Source: an uncultured Nitriliruptoraceae bacterium
GTDB lineage: Bacteria; Actinomycetota; Nitriliruptoria; Nitriliruptorales; Nitriliruptoraceae
Assembly: GCA_913060655.1 (NCBI GenBank)
Contig: CAJXTG010000009.1
Location: forward strand, 1-51,070
Length of the DNA stretch: 51,070 bases
Direction of reading: 5' to 3'
The stretch's first letter is position 1; every line of letters begins with the position of its first letter. Below the pieces are notes generated by a model that saw only the letters and a program-made list of their open reading frames with translations, did not search any database and was not told the DNA's origin. A program made the position numbers and the translations under genes. Positions 8,195 to 16,035 of this stretch are shown here, piece by piece.

Positions 8195-9916
8195 GTGAGC
8201 CCCCTGCGTGTCGCGCTCGCCCAGGTCGACGCCCGTGTCGGCGACGTCCGGCACAACACCGCGACCGTCCTCGACGCCTGGAACGCGGCCGCCGCCGCCG
8301 GGGCGGACCTCGTGGTGACGCCGGAGCTCGCGCTCGTCGGCTACCCGCCCGACGACCTGCTGCTGCGCCCGCAGCTGCTCGAGCGCGCCGACGCGGCCCT
8401 CGCCCGGCTCGCCCACGACGGCCCGGCGGGGACCACCGCCGTGGTCGGCACCATCGGACGGACCCGCCGCGACCCCGACGACACCTGGGGGGTCGCCGCC
8501 GCCGTCCCCGACCTCGCCAACCGGGCGGTGCTGCTGCGCGACGGGGCGCAGGTCGGCGAGTACGACAAGATGCGCCTGCCCAACGAGGGCGTGTTCGACG
8601 AGGCCCGCTACTTCGTCCCCGGCGACGCCCCGAGCGTCGTCGACGTCGGAGGCGTCGGCGTCGGCACGCTCATCTGCCAGGACCTGTGGGTCGCCGACGG
8701 GCCGGTCGAACGCGCCGTCGCCGCCGGCGCCCGCATGCTCGTCGTCCTCAACGCCTCCCCCTACCACCGGGGCAAGCGGGCCGAGCGGGAGGCGTGGGTC
8801 ACCCGGCACGCCCGCGAGCACGGCGTCTGGGTCTGCTACGTCAACCGGGTCGGCGGGCAGGACGACGTCGTCTTCGACGGGGACGCGATGGTCGCCGACC
8901 CGACCGGCCGCATCGTCGCCCGCGGCGGCCAGTTCACCACCGACCTCGTGCTCGTCGACGTCGACGTGGACGCGGGGACGGCGTCCGTCCTCGACGACGC
9001 GCACGCACCCGACCGCGGCCTCGACCCGCTGGCGGAGCTGTGGACGGCACTGGTCGTCGCGACCCGCGACTACTGCCACGGCAGCGGGCTCACCGAGGCG
9101 GTGGTCGGGCTCAGCGGCGGCATCGACTCCGCACTGACCGCGGCGATCGCGGTCGAGGCGCTCGGGGCCGACCGGGTGCTCGGCGTCGCGATGCCGTCCC
9201 CCTACTCGTCGGCGCACTCGCTCGACGACGCCGTCGCGCTCGCCGCCAGCCTCGGCATCCGGCTGGAGCGGCTGCCGATCGGCCCGGCGCTCGCCGCCGT
9301 GTCCACCACCCTCGACGGGCTCGTCGTCACCGGGTTCGACGGCCCCGAGCCGGCCGGCGTCGCCTACGAGAACGTCCAGTCGCGCCTGCGCGGGCTGCTG
9401 CTGATGGCGCTCGCGAACGAGCGGGGCGCGATCGTGCTGACCACGGGGAACAAGTCGGAGTACGCGGTCGGCTACGCGACCCTGTACGGCGACATGTCCG
9501 GCGGGTTCGCCCCGCTCAAGGACGTGCTGAAGACGGACGTGAACGCGCTGGCGCGGTTCGTCAACCGTGACGGCGAGCGCATCCCCACCTCGACGCTCAC
9601 CAAGCCGCCGTCGGCGGAGCTGCGTCCGGACCAGATCGACAGTGACGCCCTGCCGGACTACCCGCGGCTCGACGCGCTCCTCACCGGCCTCGTCGAGGAG
9701 CTGCGGGGCGTCGACGAGCTCGTCGCAGCCGGCCACGACCGCGCCGAGGTCGTCCGCGTCCTGCGGCTCGTCGACGCGGCGGAGCACAAGCGCCGCCAGG
9801 CCGCACCGGGCCCGAAGGTGTCCCGCCGGGCGTTCGGTCGCGACCGCCGCGTCCCCATCACGTCCGGCTACGACGCCGCCGAGGCGGTCGACGTGACCGA
9901 GGAGGAGCAGCGATGA
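8195..9916 (+). CDS. nadE: glutamine-dependent NAD+ synthetase
   Basis: A 573-residue two-domain enzyme that amidates nicotinic acid adenine dinucleotide to NAD+ using glutamine. The N-terminal nitrilase/glutaminase domain shows the Glu-Lys-Cys set: TPELALVGYPPDDLL, YDKMRLPNEGVFDE and TLICQDLW (Cys at about 161). The C-terminal synthetase domain has the ATP-pyrophosphatase P-loop LSGGIDSAL at about 305-313 and later TTGNKSEYAVGYAT and KPPSAELRPDQ. Length is normal for the bacterial two-domain form. It starts with GTG at 8195, giving the usual short N-terminus SPLRVALAQ. Its stop overlaps the panB start as ATGA. Confidence 0.96.
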   Translation: MSPLRVALAQVDARVGDVRHNTATVLDAWNAAAAAGADLVVTPELALVGYPPDDLLLRPQLLERADAALARLAHDGPAGTTAVVGTIGRTRRDPDDTWGVAAAVPDLANRAVLLRDGAQVGEYDKMRLPNEGVFDEARYFVPGDAPSVVDVGGVGVGTLICQDLWVADGPVERAVAAGARMLVVLNASPYHRGKRAEREAWVTRHAREHGVWVCYVNRVGGQDDVVFDGDAMVADPTGRIVARGGQFTTDLVLVDVDVDAGTASVLDDAHAPDRGLDPLAELWTALVVATRDYCHGSGLTEAVVGLSGGIDSALTAAIAVEALGADRVLGVAMPSPYSSAHSLDDAVALAASLGIRLERLPIGPALAAVSTTLDGLVVTGFDGPEPAGVAYENVQSRLRGLLLMALANERGAIVLTTGNKSEYAVGYATLYGDMSGGFAPLKDVLKTDVNALARFVNRDGERIPTSTLTKPPSAELRPDQIDSDALPDYPRLDALLTGLVEELRGVDELVAAGHDRAEVVRVLRLVDAAEHKRRQAAPGPKVSRRAFGRDRRVPITSGYDAAEAVDVTEEEQR

Positions 9917-10773
9917 GCAGCCACGGCCCCCACCGTCGCACCACCATCCACGACCTCGCGGCGCTGCGCGCGGCCGGCGAGCGGTTCGTGATGGTCACCG
10001 CCTACGACGCGAACGCGGCCGGCCTGCTCGACGAGCTCGACGTCCCCGTCATCCTCGTCGGCGACAGCCTCGGCATGGTCGTGCTCGGACACGAGACGAC
10101 GCTGCCGGTCACCCTCGACGACATGATCCATCACGCGCGGGCGGTGATGCGGGCACGTCCGCGTGCGCTCGTCGTCGTCGACCTGCCCTTCGGCTCCTAC
10201 CAGCAGGGCCCCGAGCAGGCGCTGGCCAGCGCCGTGCGGGTCATCAAGGAGTCGGGGGCGGACGCGGTGAAGCTCGAGGGCGGCGCGCGCGTCGTGCCCA
10301 CCGTCCGGGCGCTCGTCGCCGCCGGCATCCCCGTGATGGGCCATCTGGGGCTCACCCCGCAGTCCGTCGGCCAGCTGGGCGGCTTCCGCGTGCAGGGCCG
10401 CGACCCCGACGACGCCGCCGCGCTCGTGGACGACGCGCGCGCCCTCGGCGACGCCGGCGCGTTCGCGACGGTGCTCGAGTGCATCCCCGCCGGGCTCGCC
10501 GCCCGGGTGACCGCCGCCAGCCCGGTCCCGACGATCGGCATCGGCGCGGGTGCGGACGTGGACGGGCAGGTGCTCGTCTGGCACGACCTGCTGGGGCTCG
10601 GCCCGGGCCCCGACCCGCGGTTCGTGCGCCGCTACGCGCAGCTGCGCACCAGCATCATCGCGGCGGTGACCACGTTCCGCGACGACGTCGCGTCGGGCAC
10701 GTTCCCCGCCCCCGAGGAGACCTACGGGGACGGACCGGCCGTCGACGACGCCCCGGGCGCGCCGTCAGCGTGA
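9913..10773 (+). CDS. panB: 3-methyl-2-oxobutanoate hydroxymethyltransferase
   Basis: A 286-residue ketopantoate hydroxymethyltransferase, the first committed step of pantothenate/CoA synthesis. It transfers a hydroxymethyl group from 5,10-methylene-tetrahydrofolate to 2-oxoisovalerate. Family motifs are MVTAYDANAA, VGDSLGMVVLGHETTLPVT, the metal-binding aspartates of that loop and of VVDLPFGSY, GHLGLTPQSV and PTIGIGAGADVDGQVLV. ATGA overlap with nadE suggests a two-gene cofactor operon. The last 9 bp overlap the convergent cobalamin adenosyltransferase gene. Length and motifs are complete. Confidence 0.96.
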   Translation: MSSHGPHRRTTIHDLAALRAAGERFVMVTAYDANAAGLLDELDVPVILVGDSLGMVVLGHETTLPVTLDDMIHHARAVMRARPRALVVVDLPFGSYQQGPEQALASAVRVIKESGADAVKLEGGARVVPTVRALVAAGIPVMGHLGLTPQSVGQLGGFRVQGRDPDDAAALVDDARALGDAGAFATVLECIPAGLAARVTAASPVPTIGIGAGADVDGQVLVWHDLLGLGPGPDPRFVRRYAQLRTSIIAAVTTFRDDVASGTFPAPEETYGDGPAVDDAPGAPSA

Positions 10774-11307
10774 CGCGAGGTGGGTGCCCTCGACCTCGCG
10801 GGCGAGGACGAACAGGTAGTCGGCGCAGCGGTTGAGGTAGCGCAGCGGCGCCTGGTCCGGCAGGTGCCCCTCGCGGTCGAGGGCGACGACGTACCGCTCG
10901 GCGCGCCGGCAGATGGTGCGGGCGAGGTCGAGCGCCGCGGCGGGCCGGCTGCCCGAACCGCCCGGCACGACGAAGTGCTGCGGGATCGGATGCCGCGTCG
11001 TGCACGCGTCGATGCGCGCGTCGAGCGCGTCGACCATCGCGTCGTCGACCCGGGAGACGCCGACCTCGAGGTCCTCCCAGTGGTCCTCGCTGGAGGCGAG
11101 CTGCGCGCCGACGACGAACAGCTCCCGCTGCACCTCGAGGATGAGGTCGTGCAGGTCGCCGTCGAGGTCCGCGCGCGCGAGCCCGAGCGCGCTGCAGGTC
11201 TCGTCGACCGTGCCGTAGGCGGTGGTGCGCAGGTCGTGCTTGTCGACCCGGCCGCCGTACAGCAGCGCCGTCGTGCCGTCGTCGCCCCGCTTCGTGTAGA
11301 CCTTCAC
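10765..11307 (-). CDS. ATP:cob(I)alamin adenosyltransferase, PduO type
   Basis: A 180-residue helical protein of the PduO/MMAB family, which transfers the 5'-deoxyadenosyl group of ATP to cob(I)alamin to make adenosylcobalamin. The N-terminal ATP-binding motif is YTKRGDDGTTALLYG. It is followed by AYGTVDETCSALGLA, the PGGS loop (VVPGGSGSRPAA) and RTICRRAER near residue 140. All are standard for PduO-type enzymes. It is monocistronic, converges on panB with a 9-bp tail overlap, and faces away from pabB. No B12-dependent mutase is visible nearby, so its partner enzyme is elsewhere. Confidence 0.93.
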   Translation of the reverse strand: MKVYTKRGDDGTTALLYGGRVDKHDLRTTAYGTVDETCSALGLARADLDGDLHDLILEVQRELFVVGAQLASSEDHWEDLEVGVSRVDDAMVDALDARIDACTTRHPIPQHFVVPGGSGSRPAAALDLARTICRRAERYVVALDREGHLPDQAPLRYLNRCADYLFVLAREVEGTHLASR

Positions 11308-11425
11308 GTGTGCCTCGTCTCGTCGGCGGCGGAGCCTACCGGCGGGGCCGGGCGGGTCCGGGCGCTACCGTCCTCCGACCGGCGGCGCAGCACGGGACGG
11401 CGCCCCACGGGACGAGGAGCGGACG

Positions 11426-11476
11426 ATGAGCGTCAGGGCCGAGGTCCGCGCCCACGGGACCGCCGCGCAGCCGTGA
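11426..11476 (+). CDS. possible 16-residue leader peptide upstream of pabB
   Basis: An ATG at 11426 sits 6 bases after GAGGAG and opens a 16-codon ORF (MSVRAEVRAHGTAAQP) whose TGA overlaps the pabB GTG as GTGA. The ribosome-binding site is better than any in front of the pabB GTG itself, so ribosomes could load here and reinitiate at pabB. The peptide has no run of aromatic residues, so classical amino-acid attenuation is not indicated. It could instead be a coupling ORF or chance. Confidence 0.4.
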   Translation: MSVRAEVRAHGTAAQP

Positions 11477-12981
11477 GGCCGCCGACGGATCCCGCGCCCG
11501 CACGGCGCCCGTCCGCCGACCTGCCGCTGGGCACCACCGGCACGGTCGCCGTCGACCCGCTCGTGCACGCGCCGCGCCGGGACGGCATCGTCGACGTCGA
11601 CGCGCTGCGCGCCGCGCTGGGACCCTGCGACCTGCTGGAGAGCGCGGACCGGTCCGGCTGGACCTTCGTCGTCCCCCACGCGTACACGCCGGCGCTGCTC
11701 GTCGACGACGGCCGCCGGGCGCACCTGGACCTCGCCGACGGACGCCGCATCGACCTCGGCGCGGACCCGCTGGCCGCCCTCGACCGGGTCACCGGACGGC
11801 TCGGGCTCGCACCGTCGGCAGCACCGCCGCCGACGGGTGACGGCCCGCCGTTCCGCGGCGGCCTCGTCGGCGCGTTCGCCTACGAGCTCGGCGACCGCCT
11901 CCTCCCGCGTCTCGCCCGCCGCCCGCGCGACCCCGGACAGCCGGACCTGCTGCTGCGGGTCGTCGGCACGCTCGTCGCGGTGCCCCGTGGTCGGGACCGG
12001 GCCCTCCTCGTCGTCGACGAGGGCATCCAGCAGCACCCGGCCGGGCCGATCCACCGCGAGCTCGAGGACCGCTGCCGCGCCGCCCCGACCGCCGCGACCA
12101 CGGCGACGGCGGTCGTGCCGGGCGCGGTCACCACGTCCCTGCCGCACGACGCCCACGTGGACGCGGTCCGCGACGCGCTCGCGACGATCGGGCGGGGCGA
12201 CGCCTACCAGGTGAACCTGGCCCAGCGGCTCACCGCGCCGTTCGACGGGGACGTCGAGCTGCTCTACCGGCGGCTGCGGGCCGTCTCCCCCGCGAGCCAC
12301 GCCGCGCTGCTGCCCGCCGCGGGACTCGCGTCGATCTCCCCCGAGGGGTTCCTCACCGTCCGGGCCGGCGAGGTGACCACCGACCCGATCAAGGGGACCC
12401 GCCGGCGCGCGGACGACGCGGAGCTGGACGCGGCGCTCGCCGACGACCTCGTCACCTCCGCGAAGGACCGGGCGGAGAACGTCATGGTCGTCGACCTCGA
12501 GCGCAACGACCTCGGCCGGGTGTGCGTCGCCGGCAGCGTGCACGTGCCCGAGCTGCTCACGCTGCAGGCGCTGCCGACGGTGTGGCATCTCGTCTCCCGC
12601 GTGCGGGGGACGCTGCGCGCCGGGACGACGTACGGCGAGCTGCTCGCGGCGACCCTCCCGTCGGGGTCGGTGACCGGTGCGCCGCGTCTCGCCGCGATGG
12701 CCGCGATCCGTGCGCTCGAACCGGTCCCGCGCGGCTGGTACTGCGGTGCGGTCGGCTGGCTGGGCGACGGGGCCGCCGCCCTGTCGGTCGCGATCCGCAC
12801 GGCGACGCTGCGCGACGGGGTCGCGTCGTACGGCGCCGGCGGCGGCATCGTCGCCGACTCCGACCCCGACGACGAGGTCGCCGAGTCGCTCGACAAGGCC
12901 GTGCCGTTCCTCGCCGCGGTCGGCGCGACGCGCACGACGGAGGTCGCGCCGGCCGTGCACGCCGCCGCGACGTCGCGGTGA
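11473..12981 (+). CDS. pabB: aminodeoxychorismate synthase component I
   Basis: A 502-residue chorismate-binding enzyme that makes 4-amino-4-deoxychorismate for folate. The catalytic domain shows AYQVNLAQRL, the PIKGTRRR motif, NVMVVDLERNDLGRV, PSGSVTGAP and YGAGGGIVADSDP. PIKGT, with lysine, distinguishes PabB from anthranilate synthase TrpE, which usually has PIAGT. The N-terminal third is less conserved, as is usual. The chosen GTG at 11473 overlaps the stop of a tiny upstream ORF; no other good start fits the domain boundary. The amidotransferase subunit pabA is not adjacent. The stop overlaps pabC as GTGA. Confidence 0.93.
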   Translation: MRPPTDPAPARRPSADLPLGTTGTVAVDPLVHAPRRDGIVDVDALRAALGPCDLLESADRSGWTFVVPHAYTPALLVDDGRRAHLDLADGRRIDLGADPLAALDRVTGRLGLAPSAAPPPTGDGPPFRGGLVGAFAYELGDRLLPRLARRPRDPGQPDLLLRVVGTLVAVPRGRDRALLVVDEGIQQHPAGPIHRELEDRCRAAPTAATTATAVVPGAVTTSLPHDAHVDAVRDALATIGRGDAYQVNLAQRLTAPFDGDVELLYRRLRAVSPASHAALLPAAGLASISPEGFLTVRAGEVTTDPIKGTRRRADDAELDAALADDLVTSAKDRAENVMVVDLERNDLGRVCVAGSVHVPELLTLQALPTVWHLVSRVRGTLRAGTTYGELLAATLPSGSVTGAPRLAAMAAIRALEPVPRGWYCGAVGWLGDGAAALSVAIRTATLRDGVASYGAGGGIVADSDPDDEVAESLDKAVPFLAAVGATRTTEVAPAVHAAATSR

Positions 12982-13841
12982 GCGGCGCCGCGCCCTCCGA
13001 GGACGGACCGCTGCCCGTCTGGGTCGACGGCCGGCTCCGCACCGGACCGGACCGCGCTGGCGTCGACCCGCTCGACGCGGGGCTGCGCAGCGGCTGGGGC
13101 GTGTTCGAGACGCTGCGGGTCCGCGGCACGTCCGCGGCGACGGCGGAGGAGCATCTCGCGCGGCTGCTGGCGGGGGCGGCCCGGCTCGGCATCGCGGTCG
13201 ACGCGGACGTGGTGCGCGGTGCCCTCGCCGACACGCTCGCCGCCCCCCGCCCGCTCGACGAGGTCGTCGCCCGCCTCACCGTCACCGCCGGTCCGGTGGC
13301 GCCCGACCGCTGGCCGGCCGAACCGGTGGGACGGCCCACGGTGACGGTGACGCTGCATCCGGCCCCGCCGCTGCCCGCACCGGCCGCGTCCGCCGTGCGC
13401 GTCGCGGCGCGCCGCTGGCCGGCCGACGTGAAGACGACCTCCTACGTCGCGAGCGTGCTCGCCGGACAGGAGGCGCAGGCGCGGGGTGCGGACGTGGCGG
13501 TGCTCGTCGACGGCGAGGAGCTGCTCGAGACGTCCGACGGCAACCTGCTCGCGCTCGTCGCGGGGACGCTCATCACGCCGGCGGCGGACGGCCGGCTGCT
13601 GCCCGGCGTCACCCGCGGGCGGGTGCTCGCCGCGGCGGCCGACCTCGGCATCGACGTGGCCGAGGCGCCGCTGCACGTGGGGGACCTGTGGGCCGCCGAG
13701 ACGGTGCTGGTGACCTCCGCGGTGCGCGGCGTCCGGACGCTGCACCGGCTCGACGACCGGCCGCTCGCCGGCGCCGACGTTGACGGGGCGGCGCCCCACC
13801 CGCTGGTGACGGCGCTGCGGGGGGCGGTCAGTCCCGCGTGA
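12978..13841 (+). CDS. pabC: 4-amino-4-deoxychorismate lyase, PLP class IV
   Basis: A 287-residue fold-type IV PLP enzyme. The product of pabB is expected to be cleaved by it to 4-aminobenzoate and pyruvate. Features are GLRSGWGVFETLRVRG, the PLP lysine in ADVKTTSYVASVLAGQEA, ETSDGNLLALV, and PGVTRGRVL in the C-terminal half. Class IV members include branched-chain aminotransferases, but the GTGA overlap with pabB makes the lyase assignment much the better one. It starts at GTG 12978. The final 14 bp overlap the convergent ferritin-like gene. Confidence 0.88.
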   Translation: MSGAAPSEDGPLPVWVDGRLRTGPDRAGVDPLDAGLRSGWGVFETLRVRGTSAATAEEHLARLLAGAARLGIAVDADVVRGALADTLAAPRPLDEVVARLTVTAGPVAPDRWPAEPVGRPTVTVTLHPAPPLPAPAASAVRVAARRWPADVKTTSYVASVLAGQEAQARGADVAVLVDGEELLETSDGNLLALVAGTLITPAADGRLLPGVTRGRVLAAAADLGIDVAEAPLHVGDLWAAETVLVTSAVRGVRTLHRLDDRPLAGADVDGAAPHPLVTALRGAVSPA

Positions 13842-14517
13842 GGTCGTCGGGGTCCTCGAGGCCGAGCTCGACGAGCCGGCCCCGGTGGGCGGTGAGCAGG
13901 CCCATCGCGAGCCGCCGCACCTCCCCGGCCGCGTCGTCGTCCTCGCCGTCGACGCGGAGCAGCACCGCGAGCGCGTCGCTGTCCCCCGCCGCCTGCTGGA
14001 AGGAGGCGAGCGCCTGGCCGAGCAGGTCGGCGATGAGCCGGCGGGCACGCTCCCGCACGTCCTCGTCGACGAGCTCGGAGCGGAGCAGCGCGAGCGCGGC
14101 CGCCTCGACGTCGGCGCGGTCCTCGAGGCCGCGCAGGACGACGTCGCCGCTCTCCGCGTCGAGCATCGGGACGACGGTGCGCAGGAAGTCGCGGGCGAGG
14201 GGGATGCCGAACGCGAAGAACACCATCGCGCCGAACCAGTCGTCGAGCGGCGCGCGGGCGAAGTAGCGGTCGAACAGGCCCTTCTGCCGGTCCATCGCGG
14301 CGGTGGGGAGGTCGGTGAGGGCCGCGAGCCGGTCGTGCAGCAGCCGGTAGGTGGCGTGCTCCGCGGCGGCGAACCCGGCGATGCGGTCGGCGGCCCGGGC
14401 GTCGGGCGCGAAGCGGATCGCGGCGGCCATCGCTGCGAACGACCGCAGCTGCCCGTAGGCGAGGACGCCGAGCAGCTCGACGGTCGCGAGCCGCCGCTCC
14501 GCGTCGGTCAGGGTCAT
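13828..14517 (-). CDS. ferritin-like-fold protein (MiaE-like), function unknown
   Basis: A 229-residue, almost wholly helical acidic protein with a ferritin-like di-iron pattern: an early LLGVLAYGQLRSF helix, a FAAAEHATYRLLHDRL helix containing an ExxH pair, and a DDWFGAMVFFAFGIPLARDFL helix. This is the actinobacterial ferritin-like fold-containing protein family, distantly related to the tRNA hydroxylase MiaE. The di-iron site is only partly convincing, since a second clean ExxH pair is not obvious. It is translated after the IclR regulator through an ATGA overlap and converges on pabC. Function unknown; an oxygenase or an inactive structural role are both possible. Confidence 0.75.
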   Translation of the reverse strand: MTLTDAERRLATVELLGVLAYGQLRSFAAMAAAIRFAPDARAADRIAGFAAAEHATYRLLHDRLAALTDLPTAAMDRQKGLFDRYFARAPLDDWFGAMVFFAFGIPLARDFLRTVVPMLDAESGDVVLRGLEDRADVEAAALALLRSELVDEDVRERARRLIADLLGQALASFQQAAGDSDALAVLLRVDGEDDDAAGEVRRLAMGLLTAHRGRLVELGLEDPDDLTRD

Positions 14518-15254
14518 CGGCCGACCTCGGAGGGACGGCGGGGCCGCCAGCCGAGCCGCTCGGAGATCTCGCGTGCCGAGCGCAGCACCCGCAGGGCGAC
14601 GTTCTCCGGCTCGGGCAGGCGGGCGGTCGGCGCGACGATGCCGACGGCGGCGACCGCCCGGCCGGTGTGGTCGAACACCGGGGCGGCGACGCCGGCGGCG
14701 CCCGGCTCGATCTCGTCACGCGTGTAGGCGACGCCGCGCTGCCGGACCGGCCGCAGGTCGTTGAGCCGCTCCCCGTCGGGCAGGAACGCGAGCAGCGCCT
14801 TGCCGTGCGCGGCCATGCCCAGCGGGTGGCGGAAGCCGACCCGGTAGTTGACCTGCACGAAGCGGCCGTCGGGCTCGATGACCTCGACGACGACGACGTC
14901 GTCACGGTCGCGCACGACCAGGCAGGCCGTCTCGTTCGTGTCGTCGCTGAGCGACCGCAGCGCCTGTCCGGCGAGCCGGCGCACCTCGAGACCCTGCGCG
15001 GCACGTACGCCGAGCTCGAGCATCGCGAGGCCGAGCCGGTAGCGCCGCGTCTCCGGGTCGCGGGTGACGAACCCCTCCTCCGCGAGCGTGTCGAGCAGCC
15101 GGTAGAGGACGGCCCGGTCGAGGCCGGTGACGTCGGCGAGTCCGGACACGGTCGCACCCTCGCCGTCCTGACCGAGCGCCTTGAGGAGCATGAGCCCGCG
15201 GGAGAGGGTGCGTGACCCGCCGGTGCGGACCACCTTGCGGTCGTTGGCGGGCAC
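14514..15254 (-). CDS. IclR-family transcriptional regulator
   Basis: A 246-residue IclR regulator. The N-terminal winged helix-turn-helix spans about residues 15-75 (SRGLMLLKAL, SGLADVTGLDRAVLYRLLDTL, GFVTRDPETRRYRLG). The rest is the GAF-like effector domain, with ACLVVRDRDDVVVVEV, GFRHPLGMAAHGKALLAFLP and GIVAPTARLP. GTG at 15254 is used because GAGGAG sits just upstream and it gives a normal short N-terminus. It overlaps the ferritin-like gene by 4 bp and diverges from clpP across 207 bp. Its ligand is unknown; the shared transcript suggests it controls the ferritin-like gene. Confidence 0.9.
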   Translation of the reverse strand: MPANDRKVVRTGGSRTLSRGLMLLKALGQDGEGATVSGLADVTGLDRAVLYRLLDTLAEEGFVTRDPETRRYRLGLAMLELGVRAAQGLEVRRLAGQALRSLSDDTNETACLVVRDRDDVVVVEVIEPDGRFVQVNYRVGFRHPLGMAAHGKALLAFLPDGERLNDLRPVRQRGVAYTRDEIEPGAAGVAAPVFDHTGRAVAAVGIVAPTARLPEPENVALRVLRSAREISERLGWRPRRPSEVGR

Positions 15255-15461
15255 GGCGGCTCCTCGGCTCGGGCGCGAACGGGCGGCGGGCGACCCGCGA
15301 GTGTCGCGCGCGCGCCGCGCACGGTCAAGTGCGGTCCGGTCCGGGCGGAGCGGCAGCAACGGACCTGCGTCGCCACGACGCACGCCGCAGGGGGTCGCAG
15401 CGGGCACCGCTACCCTCGCCGCGGCCACGGACCGCCATCAGGACCAGGAGAGGTGCAGCGC

Positions 15462-16031
15462 ATGTCCGACGAGATCGAGAAGTTCCTCGGCGCCTCACGC
15501 CGCGCCTACGACACGCTCTTCGCCTCCCGGATCCTGTTCCTCAAGGGCCCCCTCGAGGACGACGTCGCCGACACGATCGTCGCGCAGATGCTCGCCCTCG
15601 ACGCCGAGTCCGACGAGGACATCACCCTCTACATCAACTCCCCCGGCGGCATCATCACCGGCATGTTCGCGCTGTACGACTCGATGCGGCTGCTGCGCAG
15701 CAAGGTCAACGTCCGCTGCATCGGCCTCGCCGCCAGCGCCGGCGCGTTCCTGCTGTGCACCGGCACCGGGACCCGTTCGGCGACGGAGAACGCCCGCATC
15801 ATGATCCACCAGCCGCTCGGCGGCGCGCGCGGCACCGCGAAGGACATCGAGATCCAGGCGAAGAACATCGTGTGGATCCGCGAGCGCATCAACGAGATCA
15901 TGGCGGAGCGCACCGGCCAGACCCTCGAGCAGATCCGCATCGACACGGACCGGGACTTCTGGATGACCGCGGCGGAGGCCAAGGAGTACGGCCTCATCGA
16001 CGAGGTCGTCGAGGCCGGCCAGGGCAGCTGA
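15462..16031 (+). CDS. clpP: ATP-dependent Clp protease proteolytic subunit
   Basis: A 189-residue ClpP serine peptidase that forms the degradation chamber used with Clp ATPases. The catalytic triad is visible: Ser in GLAASAGAF, His in IMIHQPLGG, and Asp in the segment IDTDRDFWMTAAEAKEYGLID. The ATG at 15462 is chosen over the GTG at 15453 because AGGAGAGG ends 8 bases before the ATG. No clpX, tig or second clpP adjoins it. Most actinobacteria have several ClpP paralogues, commonly with one pair in tandem, so this could be an accessory copy. The 15255-15461 divergent region shows a TACCCT possible -10 near 15414 but no clear -35. Confidence 0.92.
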   Translation: MSDEIEKFLGASRRAYDTLFASRILFLKGPLEDDVADTIVAQMLALDAESDEDITLYINSPGGIITGMFALYDSMRLLRSKVNVRCIGLAASAGAFLLCTGTGTRSATENARIMIHQPLGGARGTAKDIEIQAKNIVWIRERINEIMAERTGQTLEQIRIDTDRDFWMTAAEAKEYGLIDEVVEAGQGS

Positions 16032-16035
16032 GGTC

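Noticed and set aside
10780-11472. Long N-terminal extension of PabB to 733 residues
   Set aside because: The extension is antisense to the cobalamin adenosyltransferase gene and has no PabB homology; the start at 11473 fits the family.
15453-15461. GTG start giving ClpP three extra residues
   Set aside because: The ribosome site would abut this GTG; the ATG at 15462 has proper spacing.
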